Shown one piece after another: positions 42,547-51,315 of a stretch of DNA of 64,000 nt. The notes under the pieces are model-generated. The model worked only from the letters and a program-made list of their open reading frames with translations, searched no databases and was not told where the DNA came from. The translations under genes and the position numbers were made by a program. The stretch lies in NCBI RefSeq assembly GCF_001552195.1, contig NZ_BCQS01000013.1:124001-188000 (forward strand). Direction: 5' to 3'. How positions within the stretch are numbered: position 1 is the stretch's first letter; every line of letters begins with the position of its first letter. This stretch comes from Actinomadura latina NBRC 106108. Lineage in GTDB: Bacteria; Actinomycetota; Actinomycetes; Streptosporangiales; Streptosporangiaceae.

Positions 42547-43551
42547 TCAGACTCCGCGGACGGCGGCGATGGTGAAGGGGATCTCGGGGGTGCCGGCGCC
42601 GAGCGGGCCGCCCTTGTCGAACTGGGAGCGCACCACGTAGAGGGTTCCGTGGCGGCGGACGAGCGTCGTCGGAACCTGCAGGGACGCGTCCTTGAGGGTG
42701 CGCTCCAGGCTGGCCCCGGTCCCGCCGGACGTGATGCGCCAGCGGTTGATGACGTTGTCGACGTTGTGGGCCGTCCAGAGCCGCCCGTGCTGGAGTTCGA
42801 GCCCGTCGGCGTTGTGCATGTCGCCTCCCTCCAGGGCGACTTCGCGGATGGCGCCGGTCGCGAGGTCGAGGCGGTACAGGTCTCCGCCGAGCATGTCGCC
42901 GGTCAGCAGGTAGCGGCCCGCGGGGTCGGCGACGATCCCGTTGAGGGTGAAGTCTCCGGGACGGTGCGGTTCGAGGACGTCGTCCAGGTCGAAGGCCACC
43001 GCGAGTGTCGCGCGTCCGCCGAGGGCTTCGGCCAGGTCGCGCGGTGTGACGCGGTAGACGACGGAACGGGCGCTGTCGGTCAGGTAGGCGCTTCCGCCCG
43101 GGGCGATGGCGAGGTCGTTGACGAACCGGCCGCCGCCGCCGGGGACGGTGAACCGCGCCAGGAGGCGGCGGGTCCGCGTGTCGTACACCGATACCCCGGA
43201 CGTGGAGTCGGCCACCCACAGCCGTCCGGCCCGGTCGACCTTGAGGCCGTTGGCGGTGTGCCGGCCGTCCGCGCCGGCCGGGAGGAACACCTCGGCCACG
43301 CGGCGGCCCGGCCGCATCCGGTACACGGTGCCGTCCTCGAAGGATCCGGCGTAGAGCGCGTCGCCGCGGGGGTCCGCGGCGACGCCCTCGGGGTACACGC
43401 GGTCGCCCGGCAGGACGTAGGCCGTGGAGATCGGCGCCCGGTGGGCGACCTCGCGGGCGGCGGCGGGCGGTGCCATGGCGGCGGACGCCGGGAGGACCGC
43501 CACCGCGAGGGCCGCGCCCACGGCCGCGGCGGAGCGCTGGAAGGGGGACAT
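42547..43551 (-). CDS. Secreted SMP-30/gluconolactonase-like beta-propeller protein
   Basis: 334 residues from ATG 43551 with GGAG 7 nt upstream. The signal peptide ends near residue 30-35 (SAAMAPPAAA). Repeats such as PEGVAADPRGDALYAG, TANGLKVDRAGRLWVAD, VNDLAIAPGGSAYLTD and NGIVADPAGRYLLTG are the blades of a six-bladed propeller of the SMP-30/Lre family, which bind Ca(II) and hydrolyse lactones or simply bind ligands. Divergent from marR with an inverted repeat in between, so it is probably that regulator's target. Confidence 0.85.
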   Translation of the reverse strand: MSPFQRSAAAVGAALAVAVLPASAAMAPPAAAREVAHRAPISTAYVLPGDRVYPEGVAADPRGDALYAGSFEDGTVYRMRPGRRVAEVFLPAGADGRHTANGLKVDRAGRLWVADSTSGVSVYDTRTRRLLARFTVPGGGGRFVNDLAIAPGGSAYLTDSARSVVYRVTPRDLAEALGGRATLAVAFDLDDVLEPHRPGDFTLNGIVADPAGRYLLTGDMLGGDLYRLDLATGAIREVALEGGDMHNADGLELQHGRLWTAHNVDNVINRWRITSGGTGASLERTLKDASLQVPTTLVRRHGTLYVVRSQFDKGGPLGAGTPEIPFTIAAVRGV

Positions 43552-43574
43552 GAACGTCTCCATTCGTGGTAGAT

Positions 43575-43612
43575 CATTAGAACGCGTACATACGATAGTT
43601 AGAGTTCTAATG
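43575..43612. promoter_or_regulatory. Inverted repeat between the SMP-30-like and marR genes
   Basis: CATTAGAAC (43575-43583) and GTTCTAATG (43604-43612) are perfect 9-bp arms around a 20-bp AT-rich spacer. The right arm also belongs to a shorter TTAGA-G-TTCTAA element. It is placed upstream of both divergent genes, as expected for a MarR operator. Confidence 0.6.
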
Positions 43613-43643
43613 CTCGTCAACGGTCTTCCGTTCGGCGGCTGGA

Positions 43644-43649
43644 TACGAT
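43644..43649 (+). promoter_or_regulatory. -10 element TACGAT of a leaderless promoter for marR
   Basis: TACGAT ends 6 nt before ATG 43656. The gap (gcgggc) has no Shine-Dalgarno match. The inverted repeat lies about 30 bp upstream. Confidence 0.5.
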
Positions 43650-43655
43650 GCGGGC

Positions 43656-44108
43656 ATGACCTCGATGCCCGTCCCGGAGCGGATCGGCTCCCACCTCAAG
43701 CGCGCCGAGCAGGCGCTCAGCGGAGCCAAGCAGGCGGCGCTGAAGACGAGCGGGCTCACCGTGCCGCAGTACTCCGCCCTGCTCCGGCTCGCCGAGAACC
43801 CCGGCATGTCGGCCGCCGCGCTCGCGCGCGCGTGCGCCGTCACCCCGCCGACGATGAACACCGTCCTGAAGAACCTCCAGGAAGGCGGGCTGATCGAGCG
43901 GACGCCGCACGAGTGGCACCGCAACGTCCTGGAGACCCGGCTCACCGCCGCGGGCGAGAAGGCGCTCGCCGACGCCGACGCCCGCGCGGTCAAGCTCGAA
44001 CGGGGGCTCGCCGCCGAGTTCGACGAGGCCGAGCGGGAGACGCTGATCGCGTTGCTCGGCCGGTGCGTCGGCTTCCTCGAAGCGGCCCGGTCCCCGCGCC
44101 GCGGCTGA
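43656..44108 (+). CDS. MarR-family transcriptional regulator
   Basis: 150 residues. The winged helix is at about 30-105: LTVPQYSALLRLAENPGMSAAALARACAVTPPTMNTVLKNLQEGGLIER, then the wing HEWHRNVLETRLTAAGEKAL. Terminal helices form the dimer interface. MarR proteins release DNA on binding phenolic or oxidative ligands. It likely represses the divergent SMP-30-like gene and itself through the 43575-43612 inverted repeat. Confidence 0.9.
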   Translation: MTSMPVPERIGSHLKRAEQALSGAKQAALKTSGLTVPQYSALLRLAENPGMSAAALARACAVTPPTMNTVLKNLQEGGLIERTPHEWHRNVLETRLTAAGEKALADADARAVKLERGLAAEFDEAERETLIALLGRCVGFLEAARSPRRG

Positions 44109-44175
44109 GACACTCCGTACGGAACGGGACGGACCGCGCGTCCGTCGAACGGCACACCGAACACCGGAGGGACCG

Positions 44176-44541
44176 ATGGGCGACGAGATCGACCACGACA
44201 GGTCTAGCCAGCTCAAGCAGATCGAGAGCGGGCTGATCCCCGGCGAGCAGATCATCGCCGTCTACGACGCGGTCGGGGCGGGCACCGGGTTCGTCGGCCT
44301 CACCGACCGGCGCGTGATCATCCAGGACAAGAGCTTCGCCGGCAAGAAGTACGCGATCACCAGCGTGCCCTACTCCAAGATCACGTCGGTGAGCGTGGTC
44401 AGCAACAAGTCGTGGGCCGGGTCCTACTTCTCCACCGGCTCGATCGCGATCAACGTGGGCACGCACACCTACGAGATCGAGTTCCGCGGCAGCGACAAGA
44501 GCCACCACGTCCACAACGTGATCCTCCAGTACATCTCGTGA
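44176..44541 (+). CDS. Bacterial PH-domain protein
   Basis: 121 residues from ATG 44176 with GGAGG 5 nt upstream. The whole protein matches the short bacterial pleckstrin-homology type: GLIPGEQIIAVYDAVG, VGLTDRRVIIQDKS, ITSVPYSKITSVSV, then an amphipathic C-terminal helix. No signal peptide. Such proteins oligomerise into rings or domes in the cytoplasm; their role is unsettled. Located between marR and a broken efflux gene. Confidence 0.8.
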   Translation: MGDEIDHDRSSQLKQIESGLIPGEQIIAVYDAVGAGTGFVGLTDRRVIIQDKSFAGKKYAITSVPYSKITSVSVVSNKSWAGSYFSTGSIAINVGTHTYEIEFRGSDKSHHVHNVILQYIS

Positions 44542-44560
44542 CGCCCGGCCGATGAGTTCC

Positions 44561-44626
44561 GGCCTCCCGCCCGGTAGTACCCGTGAGGGCCGTCCGCCCT
44601 CACCGCTACTCGACGGCCGGGAGGCC
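44561..44626 (+). promoter_or_regulatory. Nested hairpin leader that can mask the MFS ribosome-binding site
   Basis: Inner hairpin GTGAGGGC (44583-44590) pairs with GCCCTCAC (44596-44603) over a 5-nt loop. GGCCTCCC (44561-44568) is fully complementary to GGGAGGCC (44619-44626), the latter containing the Shine-Dalgarno GGGAGG of the MFS gene at 44629. The inner hairpin may also end transcription of the PH-domain gene. Confidence 0.5.
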
Positions 44627-44628
44627 AC

Positions 44629-46043
44629 ATGCGCAGGATTTCCACCGAGGGCCGGGTGCTCGCGCTGACATCGGCGGCAGCGCTGATGATCTTGCTCGAC
44701 ATGCTCGTGGTGACGACCGCCCTCGACACGATACACGCACGGGTCTCGGCGCCTCGATCGAGACCCTCGAATGGACCGTCAACGCCTTCACGCTCACCTT
44801 CGCCGTCCTGCTGATGCCGGCGTCGGCGCTCGGCGACCGCCACGGGCGCCGCCGCGTCCTCGGCGCCGGGCTCGCGGTGTTCACGGCCGCGTCGGCGGCG
44901 TGCGCGCTCGCGCCGGGCGTCGGCACGCTGATCGCGGCGCGGGCGGTGCAGGGCGCCGGCGCCGCGATGGTCCTGCCGCACGCGATGGCGCTGCTCAGCG
45001 CGGCCTACCCGGCGGAGCGGCGCGCCCGCGCCCTCGGGGTCTTCAGCGGGGTGACCGGGCTCGCCACGCTCTGCGGGCCGCTCGTCGGCGGCGCGATCAC
45101 CGAGGGCCTCAGCTGGCAGTGGATCTTCTGGCTGAACGTCCCGCTCGGCCCGGTGCTGATCCTGCTCGTCCGCGCGTTCGTGCCGGAGAGCCGGGGCGCC
45201 GCGCGGCGGGCGGACCCCGGCGGCGCCGTCCTCGTGGCGGGCGCGGCGCTCGGCCTCGTGTGGGGGCTCGTCCGCGGGAACGCCGCCGGCTGGGCCGCCC
45301 CCGAGGTCGCCGGCGCGCTCGCCGCCGGGGCCGTGCTGACCGTCGCGTTCGTGCTGTGGGAGCGGCGCGCCGCCGAACCGATGCTGCCGATGCGCTACTT
45401 CCGGGTGCCCGCCTTCGCCGCCGGGAACGCGGCCGGGTTCCTGCTCTACGCCGCGATCTTCGGCGCGGCGTTCTTCTTCGCGCAGTTCCTGCAGGTCGGG
45501 CTCGGCCACGGCCCGCTCGGCACCGGGCTGCGGCTCGTGCCCTGGACCGTCACCCTGTTCGTCGTCGCGCCGCTCGCGGGCGCGCTCGTCGCCCGGTTCG
45601 GGGAGCGTCCGCTGCTCACCGGCGGGCTGCTGCTGGAGGCGGCCGCGTTCGGGTGGATCGCGCTGATCGCGGCGCCGGGCCTGGACTACGCCGCGCTCGT
45701 CCCGCCGCTGGTGCTCGCCGGGGTCGGGGTGTCGCTCGCCATGCCGGCGGCGCAGAACGCGGTCATCGGGTCGGTGCCCGCGATCGGCGTCGCGGCCGGC
45801 ACGTTCAACACGCTGCGCCAGCTCGGCGGGACGTTCGGGATCGCGGTGTCCGCCGCGGTGTTCGCCGCGTCCGGCGGGTACGCCTCGCCGCGCGCCTTCA
45901 CCGACGGGTTCGCGCCCGCCGTCGGCGTGCTCGGCGCGATCGCGCTCGCCGCCGCGCTCGCCGGGCTCGGCACGTCCGGCCGCCGCGCCCCCGTCTCCGC
46001 CGGTTCCGCGGCACCCGTCCCGTCGGAGATGATCCGGTCATGA
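44629..46043 (+). pseudogene. DHA2-type MFS drug exporter with a frameshift near the N-terminus
   Basis: Translation from ATG 44629 (GGGAGG 4-5 nt upstream) gives MRRISTEGRVLALTSAAALMILLDMLVVTTALDTI, the first helix and D-motif region of DHA2 exporters. Near 44735 the family sequence moves to another frame, continuing GLGASIETLEWTVNAFTLTFAVLLMPASALGDRHGRRR to the stop at 46043 with about 14 helices in total. The jump equals one missing base. Either the gene is inactivated or there is a sequencing error; the rest shows no decay and the ECF sigma gene overlaps its stop by 4 bp. Confidence 0.8.
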
Positions 46044-46987
46044 CGACGGCCGACGAGTTCGCGGGCCGCACCGACCCGTACCGGCGGGAGCTGCTGGCCC
46101 ACTGCTACCGGATGCTCGGCTCCGTCCACGACGCCGAGGACGCGGTGCAGGAGACGCTGCTGCGGGCGTGGCGGTCCCGCGGCACGTTCGACGAGCGGCG
46201 CGGGCCGCTGCGCGGCTGGCTGTACCGGATCGCGACGAACGCGTGCCTGGACGCGCTCGCCCTGTCGGCGCGGCGCCCGCTGCCGTCGTCGCTCGGGCAG
46301 CCGAGCGACGCCCCGGAGGGTCCGCTCGACCCGCCGGCGGACCGGAACGCGTGGCTGCAGCCGTGGCCGGACGCCCTGGACCCGGCCGCCATCGCCGTCT
46401 CCCGCGACAGCGTGCGGCTCGCGTTCGTCGCCGCGCTGCAGCTGCTGCCGCCGCGGCAGCGGGCGGTGCTGATCCTGCGGGACGTGCTGGCGTGGCGGGC
46501 CGCGGAGGTCGCCGAGGCGCTCGGCACGTCCACGGCGGCGGTGAACAGCATCCTGCAGCGGGCGCGGGCACGGCTGGCGGAGGCCGACACCGGACGGGTC
46601 GTCGAGCCCGCGGAGCCGGACGCCCGGCGGCTCCTGGACCGCTACGTCAGCGCGTTCGAGAACGCCGACGTCGCCACGATCACCGCGCTGCTGCGCGACG
46701 ACGCGATCCTGGAGATGCCGCCGCGGCCGACCTGGTTCCGGGGACGGCTCGACGTCAGCCGTTTCCTGGCCCGCATCTTCGCGACCCGCTGCGGGGCGGA
46801 CACGTGGCGGCTCGTCCCGACGGCGGCGAACGAACAGCCCGCCGCCGCCGTGTACCTGGACGGGCGCCCGCACTCCATCCAGGTGCTGACCGTCTCCGGA
46901 CCGTCGATCGCCCGGATCGTGGCGTTCCAGGACCCGGCGCTGTTCGAGGCGTTCGGGCTGGCCGCGGAGGCGCCGGTCAGACGATGA
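46040..46987 (+). CDS. ECF sigma factor with a SnoaL-like C-terminal domain
   Basis: 315 residues from ATG 46040 (ATGA overlap with the MFS stop). Sigma region 2 is at about 15-85 (CYRMLGSVHDAEDAVQETLLRAWR), region 4 at about 130-185 (LPPRQRAVLILRDVLAWRAAEVAEALGTSTAAVNSILQRAR), then a SnoaL_2-like domain (LDRYVSAFENADVATITALLRDDAILEMPP). ECFs with this fused tail (SigG/SigJ type) have no separate anti-sigma factor and are controlled by their own C-terminus. Its 3' end overlaps sbcC by 11 bp. Confidence 0.9.
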   Translation: MTTADEFAGRTDPYRRELLAHCYRMLGSVHDAEDAVQETLLRAWRSRGTFDERRGPLRGWLYRIATNACLDALALSARRPLPSSLGQPSDAPEGPLDPPADRNAWLQPWPDALDPAAIAVSRDSVRLAFVAALQLLPPRQRAVLILRDVLAWRAAEVAEALGTSTAAVNSILQRARARLAEADTGRVVEPAEPDARRLLDRYVSAFENADVATITALLRDDAILEMPPRPTWFRGRLDVSRFLARIFATRCGADTWRLVPTAANEQPAAAVYLDGRPHSIQVLTVSGPSIARIVAFQDPALFEAFGLAAEAPVRR

Positions 46988-49900
46988 TCCGCGCGGTGGA
47001 GCCGGCGCGGTCCTTGGTGACGCGGAGCTGCGCGGGGATGCGGGCGCGCAGCTCCGCGACATGGCTGACGATGCCGACCGCCCGGCCGCCGTCGCGCAGG
47101 CCGTCCAGGACGTCCATGACCTCGTCGAGCGTCTCCTCGTCGAGGGTGCCGAAGCCCTCGTCGACGAACAGCGTGCCGATCTCGGTGCCGCCGGCCTCGG
47201 CGGTGACGACATCGGCGAGGCCGAGCGCCAGGGACAGCGAGGTGATGAACGACTCGCCGCCCGAGAGGGTGACCGGGTCGCGGGTCAGGCCCGTCCAGGC
47301 GTCGGCGACGCGGAGGCCGAGGCCGCCCGCGCCCTTCGTGCGGTCGCCGGCCGCCTTCCCGGTGGTGTGGACGAGGGCGTAGCGGCCCCCGGACATGCGG
47401 GACAGGCGCTCGTTCGCGGCGGCGACGACCTGTTCGAGGCGGGCGGCGAGAACGTACGCCGACAGCGACATGGCGTGCCGGTTCGCGGGGTGCTTGCCGG
47501 ACGCCAGCCCGGCGAGCCGCTCGGCGACCTCGTGGCGTTCGGCGGCGGGCCGCCATTCGGCGACGGCGCCGGTGAGCTGCCCGCGCAGTTCGGCGAGGCG
47601 GTCGCAGCGGTACCCGGCGCGGTCGGCGGCACTCGCCGCCTCCGTGTGCGCCGCCTCGGCCGCCCGCACGGCCGCTTCGAGGGCGGGCAGGTCGGGGGCG
47701 AGCGCGTCGGCGGCCTCGATGAGCGCCGGGTCCCTGAGCAGGGCGCGGACCTGGGCCTCCTGGTCGTCCCACTGCCGGATCCGGTCGCGGAGGCCGCCCT
47801 GGTCCTCGTCGGGCAGCGCGGCCTCGAGGACCTCGTCGGGCGTCCCGAACCCCTGCTCCTCGGCCTCCCGCCTCGCCCTCGCGCGGGCGGCGGACAGCTC
47901 CTCGTCGGCGCGGCCGGAGGCGCGCGACGCCTCGACGGCCTCGCCCAGCGCGTCGGCCTCGCGGGTGAGGCGGGCGATGCGCGCCTCCAGGGTCGGGTCG
48001 TCGCCGCGCGCCTTGTCGAGGTCGGCGGTGAGGCGCGCCTGCTCGGCGGCCAGTTCCCTGCCCTGCGCGCGGTTCTCGGTGAGCAGCCGGGACACCCGGT
48101 CGTGCTCGTCCCGGGCCTGGTCGAGTTCCTGTTCGTGCCGGTGGAGCACGGTCTCCAGCCGCTCGGCCTCCGCCGCCCGCGCCATGGCGGCGTCGAGCGC
48201 CTCCTGGGCCTCGGCGAGTTCCGCGGCGAGGACGGCGGCGGGCGCGTCCCCGGCCGTCTCCGCCAGCTGGTCGCGTTCGGACCGCCGCGACTCCACCTCG
48301 CCGGTCTGCTTCTCCCGCCGCTCCTGCGCCTGCTCGTAGGCGGCCTGGGCGCGGTCGACCTCGTCCTCGGTCGGGACGACGGCGAGCGAGGCGACGGGCG
48401 CGGGATGCTCGGTGGAACCGCAGACCCGGCACGGCTCACCGTCCGCCAGCTCCGCGGCGAGGACGGCGGCCATGCCGTCCAGTCGCGCCTGCCGGAGCTC
48501 CTGGGCGCGGTCGCGGGCCTCCTGCGCGGCGTCGACCGCGGCGCGCTGCGCCTCCTCGGCGGCGGTGAGCAGGCTTTCGACCTGGTCGCGGCGGTGCGCG
48601 GCGTCGAGCCTGCGCCGGACGTCCCGGACGGCGGCCTCGGCCCCGTTGAGGCCCGCCGCCGCGATCCTGGTCTCGTCCAGCTCGGCCCGGACGGCGGCCA
48701 CGATGCCGGGAAGCTCCGCCAGCGCGGCGGCGGCCCGCGCCTCCTGCGGCTCCCGGCGGCGCAGCTCGGCGGCCAGCGTCTCCCGCTGCCGCTCGATGTC
48801 GCGGAGCCGGGCGGCCGTGGCGCGCCCGCCCTCCAGCGCGGCGGCCTCGTCGCGGCGGTCGCGCTCCGCCTTGGCGAGGACGTCCTCCGGCGCCTTCGGC
48901 GGCAGCAGCGCGGCGACCTCGGCCCGGGTCTCCTCCGCCCAGCGGCGCGCCTGCACCGCGCGGCCGTGCCGGTCACCGACGTCCTTCACCAGCGGGACGA
49001 CCCGGGCGGCGCGGGCCGCGGCGTCGAGCCGCGACGCCATCCGCGACTTCTCCTCCGCGTGCCCGGCCAGGGCGTCGCGTCGGGCGACGGCCTCGGCGTG
49101 GCTCTGCTGCCGCCCGGCGAGCGCCCTTCCCTCGTCGAGGGCCTCGCGGGCCGCGTGCAGCGTCGCCGTGACGCCCGCCCGCAGCTCCTCGGCGGCCGCG
49201 CGGATGTCGGCGTGCCCGGCGGCCAGCTCGGCCGCCCACGCGGGCAGCGCCTCGACCTCGGCGAAGGGCTCCACGGCCGGTTCCGCGCGGCGCGGCTGCG
49301 GGACGGCCGGGCGCTCGCCGCGCGGCGACGCGGCGCCCGTCGCCTCCGCGATCCGGTCGGCGATCGACACCGCCGCGGAGCTCAGCTCGGCGGCGGCCCG
49401 CCCGGTCGCGGCGCGCCGGTCGGCCAGCCACTTCTCGACCTGCGTGAACACCTCGGCCGCGAACAGCCGCTCCAGGACCTTGCGGCGCTCGTCCGCGCCG
49501 GCGCGCAGGAACCCGGCGAACTCCCCCTGCGGCAGCAGCGCCACCTGGCAGAACTGGACGGCGTTCATCCCGAGCATCCGCGACACCAGGTCGCCCGCCT
49601 CGTCCAGCCGCGTGGTGAGCCCCGTCCACGCGCCGTGCTCGAACTCCTCCAGGACGACCTTGGCGTGCTCGGTCGTCGTCCCGGACCCGCGCAGCTTCGG
49701 CCGCTCCCACGCGGGCGACCGCGTGATCCGCAGCCGGCGGCCCCGGATCGTCGTCTCCAGCACCACGCGCGGCCCGGCGCCGGGCGGCGCGTGGTCGCTG
49801 CGCAGCCCCTTCACCGCGTTGCGCACGCCGGGCACCTGCCCGTAGAGGGCGAAGCACACCGCGTCCAGGATGCTCGTCTTGCCCGCCCCCGTCCGCCCCT

Positions 49901-50000
49901 GGATGAGGAAGAGCCCGGCGCCGGACAGGGCGTCGAAGTCGATCACCTCGGTGCCGGAGAAGGGCCCGAACGCCGCGACCTCCAGCCGATGCAGCCTCAT
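46977..50000 (-). CDS. sbcC: SbcC, ATPase subunit of the SbcCD nuclease
   Basis: 1007 residues from ATG 50000. N-terminal AFGPFSGTEVIDFDAL and Walker A IQGRTGAGKTS are followed by long coiled coils with a zinc-hook CxxC (CRVCGSTEHP, about residue 525). The C-terminal half carries the signature TLSGGESFITSLSLALGLADVV and Walker B IGTLFVDEGFGTLDEETLDEVMDVL. SbcC (Rad50-like) forms a complex with SbcD to open hairpins and process double-strand ends. Encoded 79 bp after sbcD on the same strand; convergent with the ECF sigma gene. Confidence 0.96.
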   Translation of the reverse strand: MRLHRLEVAAFGPFSGTEVIDFDALSGAGLFLIQGRTGAGKTSILDAVCFALYGQVPGVRNAVKGLRSDHAPPGAGPRVVLETTIRGRRLRITRSPAWERPKLRGSGTTTEHAKVVLEEFEHGAWTGLTTRLDEAGDLVSRMLGMNAVQFCQVALLPQGEFAGFLRAGADERRKVLERLFAAEVFTQVEKWLADRRAATGRAAAELSSAAVSIADRIAEATGAASPRGERPAVPQPRRAEPAVEPFAEVEALPAWAAELAAGHADIRAAAEELRAGVTATLHAAREALDEGRALAGRQQSHAEAVARRDALAGHAEEKSRMASRLDAAARAARVVPLVKDVGDRHGRAVQARRWAEETRAEVAALLPPKAPEDVLAKAERDRRDEAAALEGGRATAARLRDIERQRETLAAELRRREPQEARAAAALAELPGIVAAVRAELDETRIAAAGLNGAEAAVRDVRRRLDAAHRRDQVESLLTAAEEAQRAAVDAAQEARDRAQELRQARLDGMAAVLAAELADGEPCRVCGSTEHPAPVASLAVVPTEDEVDRAQAAYEQAQERREKQTGEVESRRSERDQLAETAGDAPAAVLAAELAEAQEALDAAMARAAEAERLETVLHRHEQELDQARDEHDRVSRLLTENRAQGRELAAEQARLTADLDKARGDDPTLEARIARLTREADALGEAVEASRASGRADEELSAARARARREAEEQGFGTPDEVLEAALPDEDQGGLRDRIRQWDDQEAQVRALLRDPALIEAADALAPDLPALEAAVRAAEAAHTEAASAADRAGYRCDRLAELRGQLTGAVAEWRPAAERHEVAERLAGLASGKHPANRHAMSLSAYVLAARLEQVVAAANERLSRMSGGRYALVHTTGKAAGDRTKGAGGLGLRVADAWTGLTRDPVTLSGGESFITSLSLALGLADVVTAEAGGTEIGTLFVDEGFGTLDEETLDEVMDVLDGLRDGGRAVGIVSHVAELRARIPAQLRVTKDRAGSTARIIV

Positions 50001-50079
50001 CCGGCCCGCCTCGCTCCCGGCCCGGCCACGGCGGCGCCCGCCCGGGGAGCCCGGCCCTCGGCCGGGGCGCGGTGGGCGG

Positions 50080-51207
50080 TCACGCGAGGGCCTCCTTCTG
50101 GCGGCAGGCCTCGAACGCCTCGCGGAGGAGGGCGCGCTCGGCGTCGGTCGCGGGGCCGTCGGTGACCTCCGCGACGAAGTCGCCGGCGACGTCGAGGGCG
50201 GAGCGTTCGCGGACGCGTTCGGACCAGGTGCGGGTGCCGTCCGTCCCGCCGCCCTCGGGGTCGAAGCCGAGGACGAGCGTGTGCGGGAAGCGGCGGCGGA
50301 GCCGTTCCATCGCGGCGGACGGGCGGCGCGCGTCGGTCAGCGTCACCTGCAGCCAGCGGTCTTCGAGGGCGTCGTGGGACGGGTCGGCGAGCAGGTCGTC
50401 GATGCGGCCGCGCAGCCGGGCGAGGCGGCGCGGGACGGGCGCCGGCACGAACTCGCCCGCGACGCCGTCCGCCGTGAGATCGATCAGCCAGGAGCCCTTG
50501 ACGTGCTTCTCCTCGGAGAACGAGTAGGCGAGCGGCGAACCCGAGTAGCGGACGCGGTCGGTGATGCGCCAGGCGCCGTGCAGATGCCCGAGCGCCGCGT
50601 AGCCGACGCCGTCGAACACCGACGCCGACACCTGCGACGACCCGCCGACCGAGATGTCGCGCTCGCTCTCGCTGGACTCGCCGCCCGTCACGAACGCGTG
50701 CGCCAGCACGACCGAGCGCTCCCTGCGGCCCGCGGCGTCCTCCCGGACGCGGCGCATGGCCTCGGTCAGCGCGGCGGCGTGGCTCCGCTCGTCCAGGTCC
50801 CAGGGGTGCCGGACGAGTTCGGGCTCCAGGTACGGGATGCCGTAGATCGCGGCGTCGCCGACGACGACGGGCCGCCCCACGGTCGCGAAGTCGGTGCGGA
50901 CGTGCACACCCGCCTTGTCCATCAGCGCGGACCCGAACCCGAGCCGGCGCGCCGAGTCGTGGTTGCCGGCGATGAGCACCACCCGGGCGCGTTCGGCGAG
51001 CCGTGCGAGGGCCTCGTCGCACAGCTTCACGGCGTCGACGGCGGGCAGCGCCCGGTCGTAGACGTCCCCGGAGACGAGCACGCACTCGACCCGCTCCGCC
51101 GCGACCGTCTCGACCAGGTGGTCGACGAACGCCGCCTGCGCGGCCAGCAGGTCCTCGCGGTGGAACGATCTGCCGAGATGCCAGTCGGAGGTGTGCAGGA
51201 TTCGCAT
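50080..51207 (-). CDS. sbcD: SbcD, nuclease subunit of SbcCD
   Basis: 375 residues from ATG 51207. Metallophosphoesterase motifs are complete: HTSDWHLGRSF (motif I), LVSGDVYDRALP (II), LIAGNHDSARR (III), VVLAHAFVTGG (IV) and GHLHG (V), all Mre11-type Mn(II) ligands. The C-terminal SbcD capping domain ends ACRQKEALA. Exo/endonuclease partner of SbcC. A TATGGT hexamer 9 nt before the start suggests a nearly leaderless mRNA for the sbcDC operon. Divergent from the RibD-like gene at 51316. Confidence 0.96.
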   Translation of the reverse strand: MRILHTSDWHLGRSFHREDLLAAQAAFVDHLVETVAAERVECVLVSGDVYDRALPAVDAVKLCDEALARLAERARVVLIAGNHDSARRLGFGSALMDKAGVHVRTDFATVGRPVVVGDAAIYGIPYLEPELVRHPWDLDERSHAAALTEAMRRVREDAAGRRERSVVLAHAFVTGGESSESERDISVGGSSQVSASVFDGVGYAALGHLHGAWRITDRVRYSGSPLAYSFSEEKHVKGSWLIDLTADGVAGEFVPAPVPRRLARLRGRIDDLLADPSHDALEDRWLQVTLTDARRPSAAMERLRRRFPHTLVLGFDPEGGGTDGTRTWSERVRERSALDVAGDFVAEVTDGPATDAERALLREAFEACRQKEALA

Positions 51208-51216
51208 GTCGCAGCA

Positions 51217-51222
51217 ACCATA
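51217..51222 (-). promoter_or_regulatory. -10 element TATGGT for the sbcDC operon
   Basis: On the minus strand TATGGT ends 9 nt before ATG 51207, without a Shine-Dalgarno sequence. Confidence 0.45.
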
Positions 51223-51303
51223 GGCACCCCCTCCGACACATCCTGCGCAGAAACGCCGAGCCGCCCCAAAGGATCTTCGACCGCCGCATCCCGGCGGCTC
51301 CCG

Positions 51304-51309
51304 TAGGGT
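51304..51309 (+). promoter_or_regulatory. -10 element TAGGGT of a leaderless promoter
   Basis: TAGGGT ends 6 nt before GTG 51316; no ribosome-binding site is present. Confidence 0.5.
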
Positions 51310-51315
51310 TGCGTC

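Noticed and set aside
50001..50079. GC-rich inverted segments between sbcD and sbcC as a terminator
   Set aside because: Arms are short and interrupted, and the two genes are expected to be co-expressed.
47061..50165. A 1034-codon open frame on the plus strand opposite sbcC
   Set aside because: Low-complexity Arg/Gly/Ala sequence with no motif. It is the usual antisense shadow of a high-GC gene with third-position GC; sbcC has all expected motifs.
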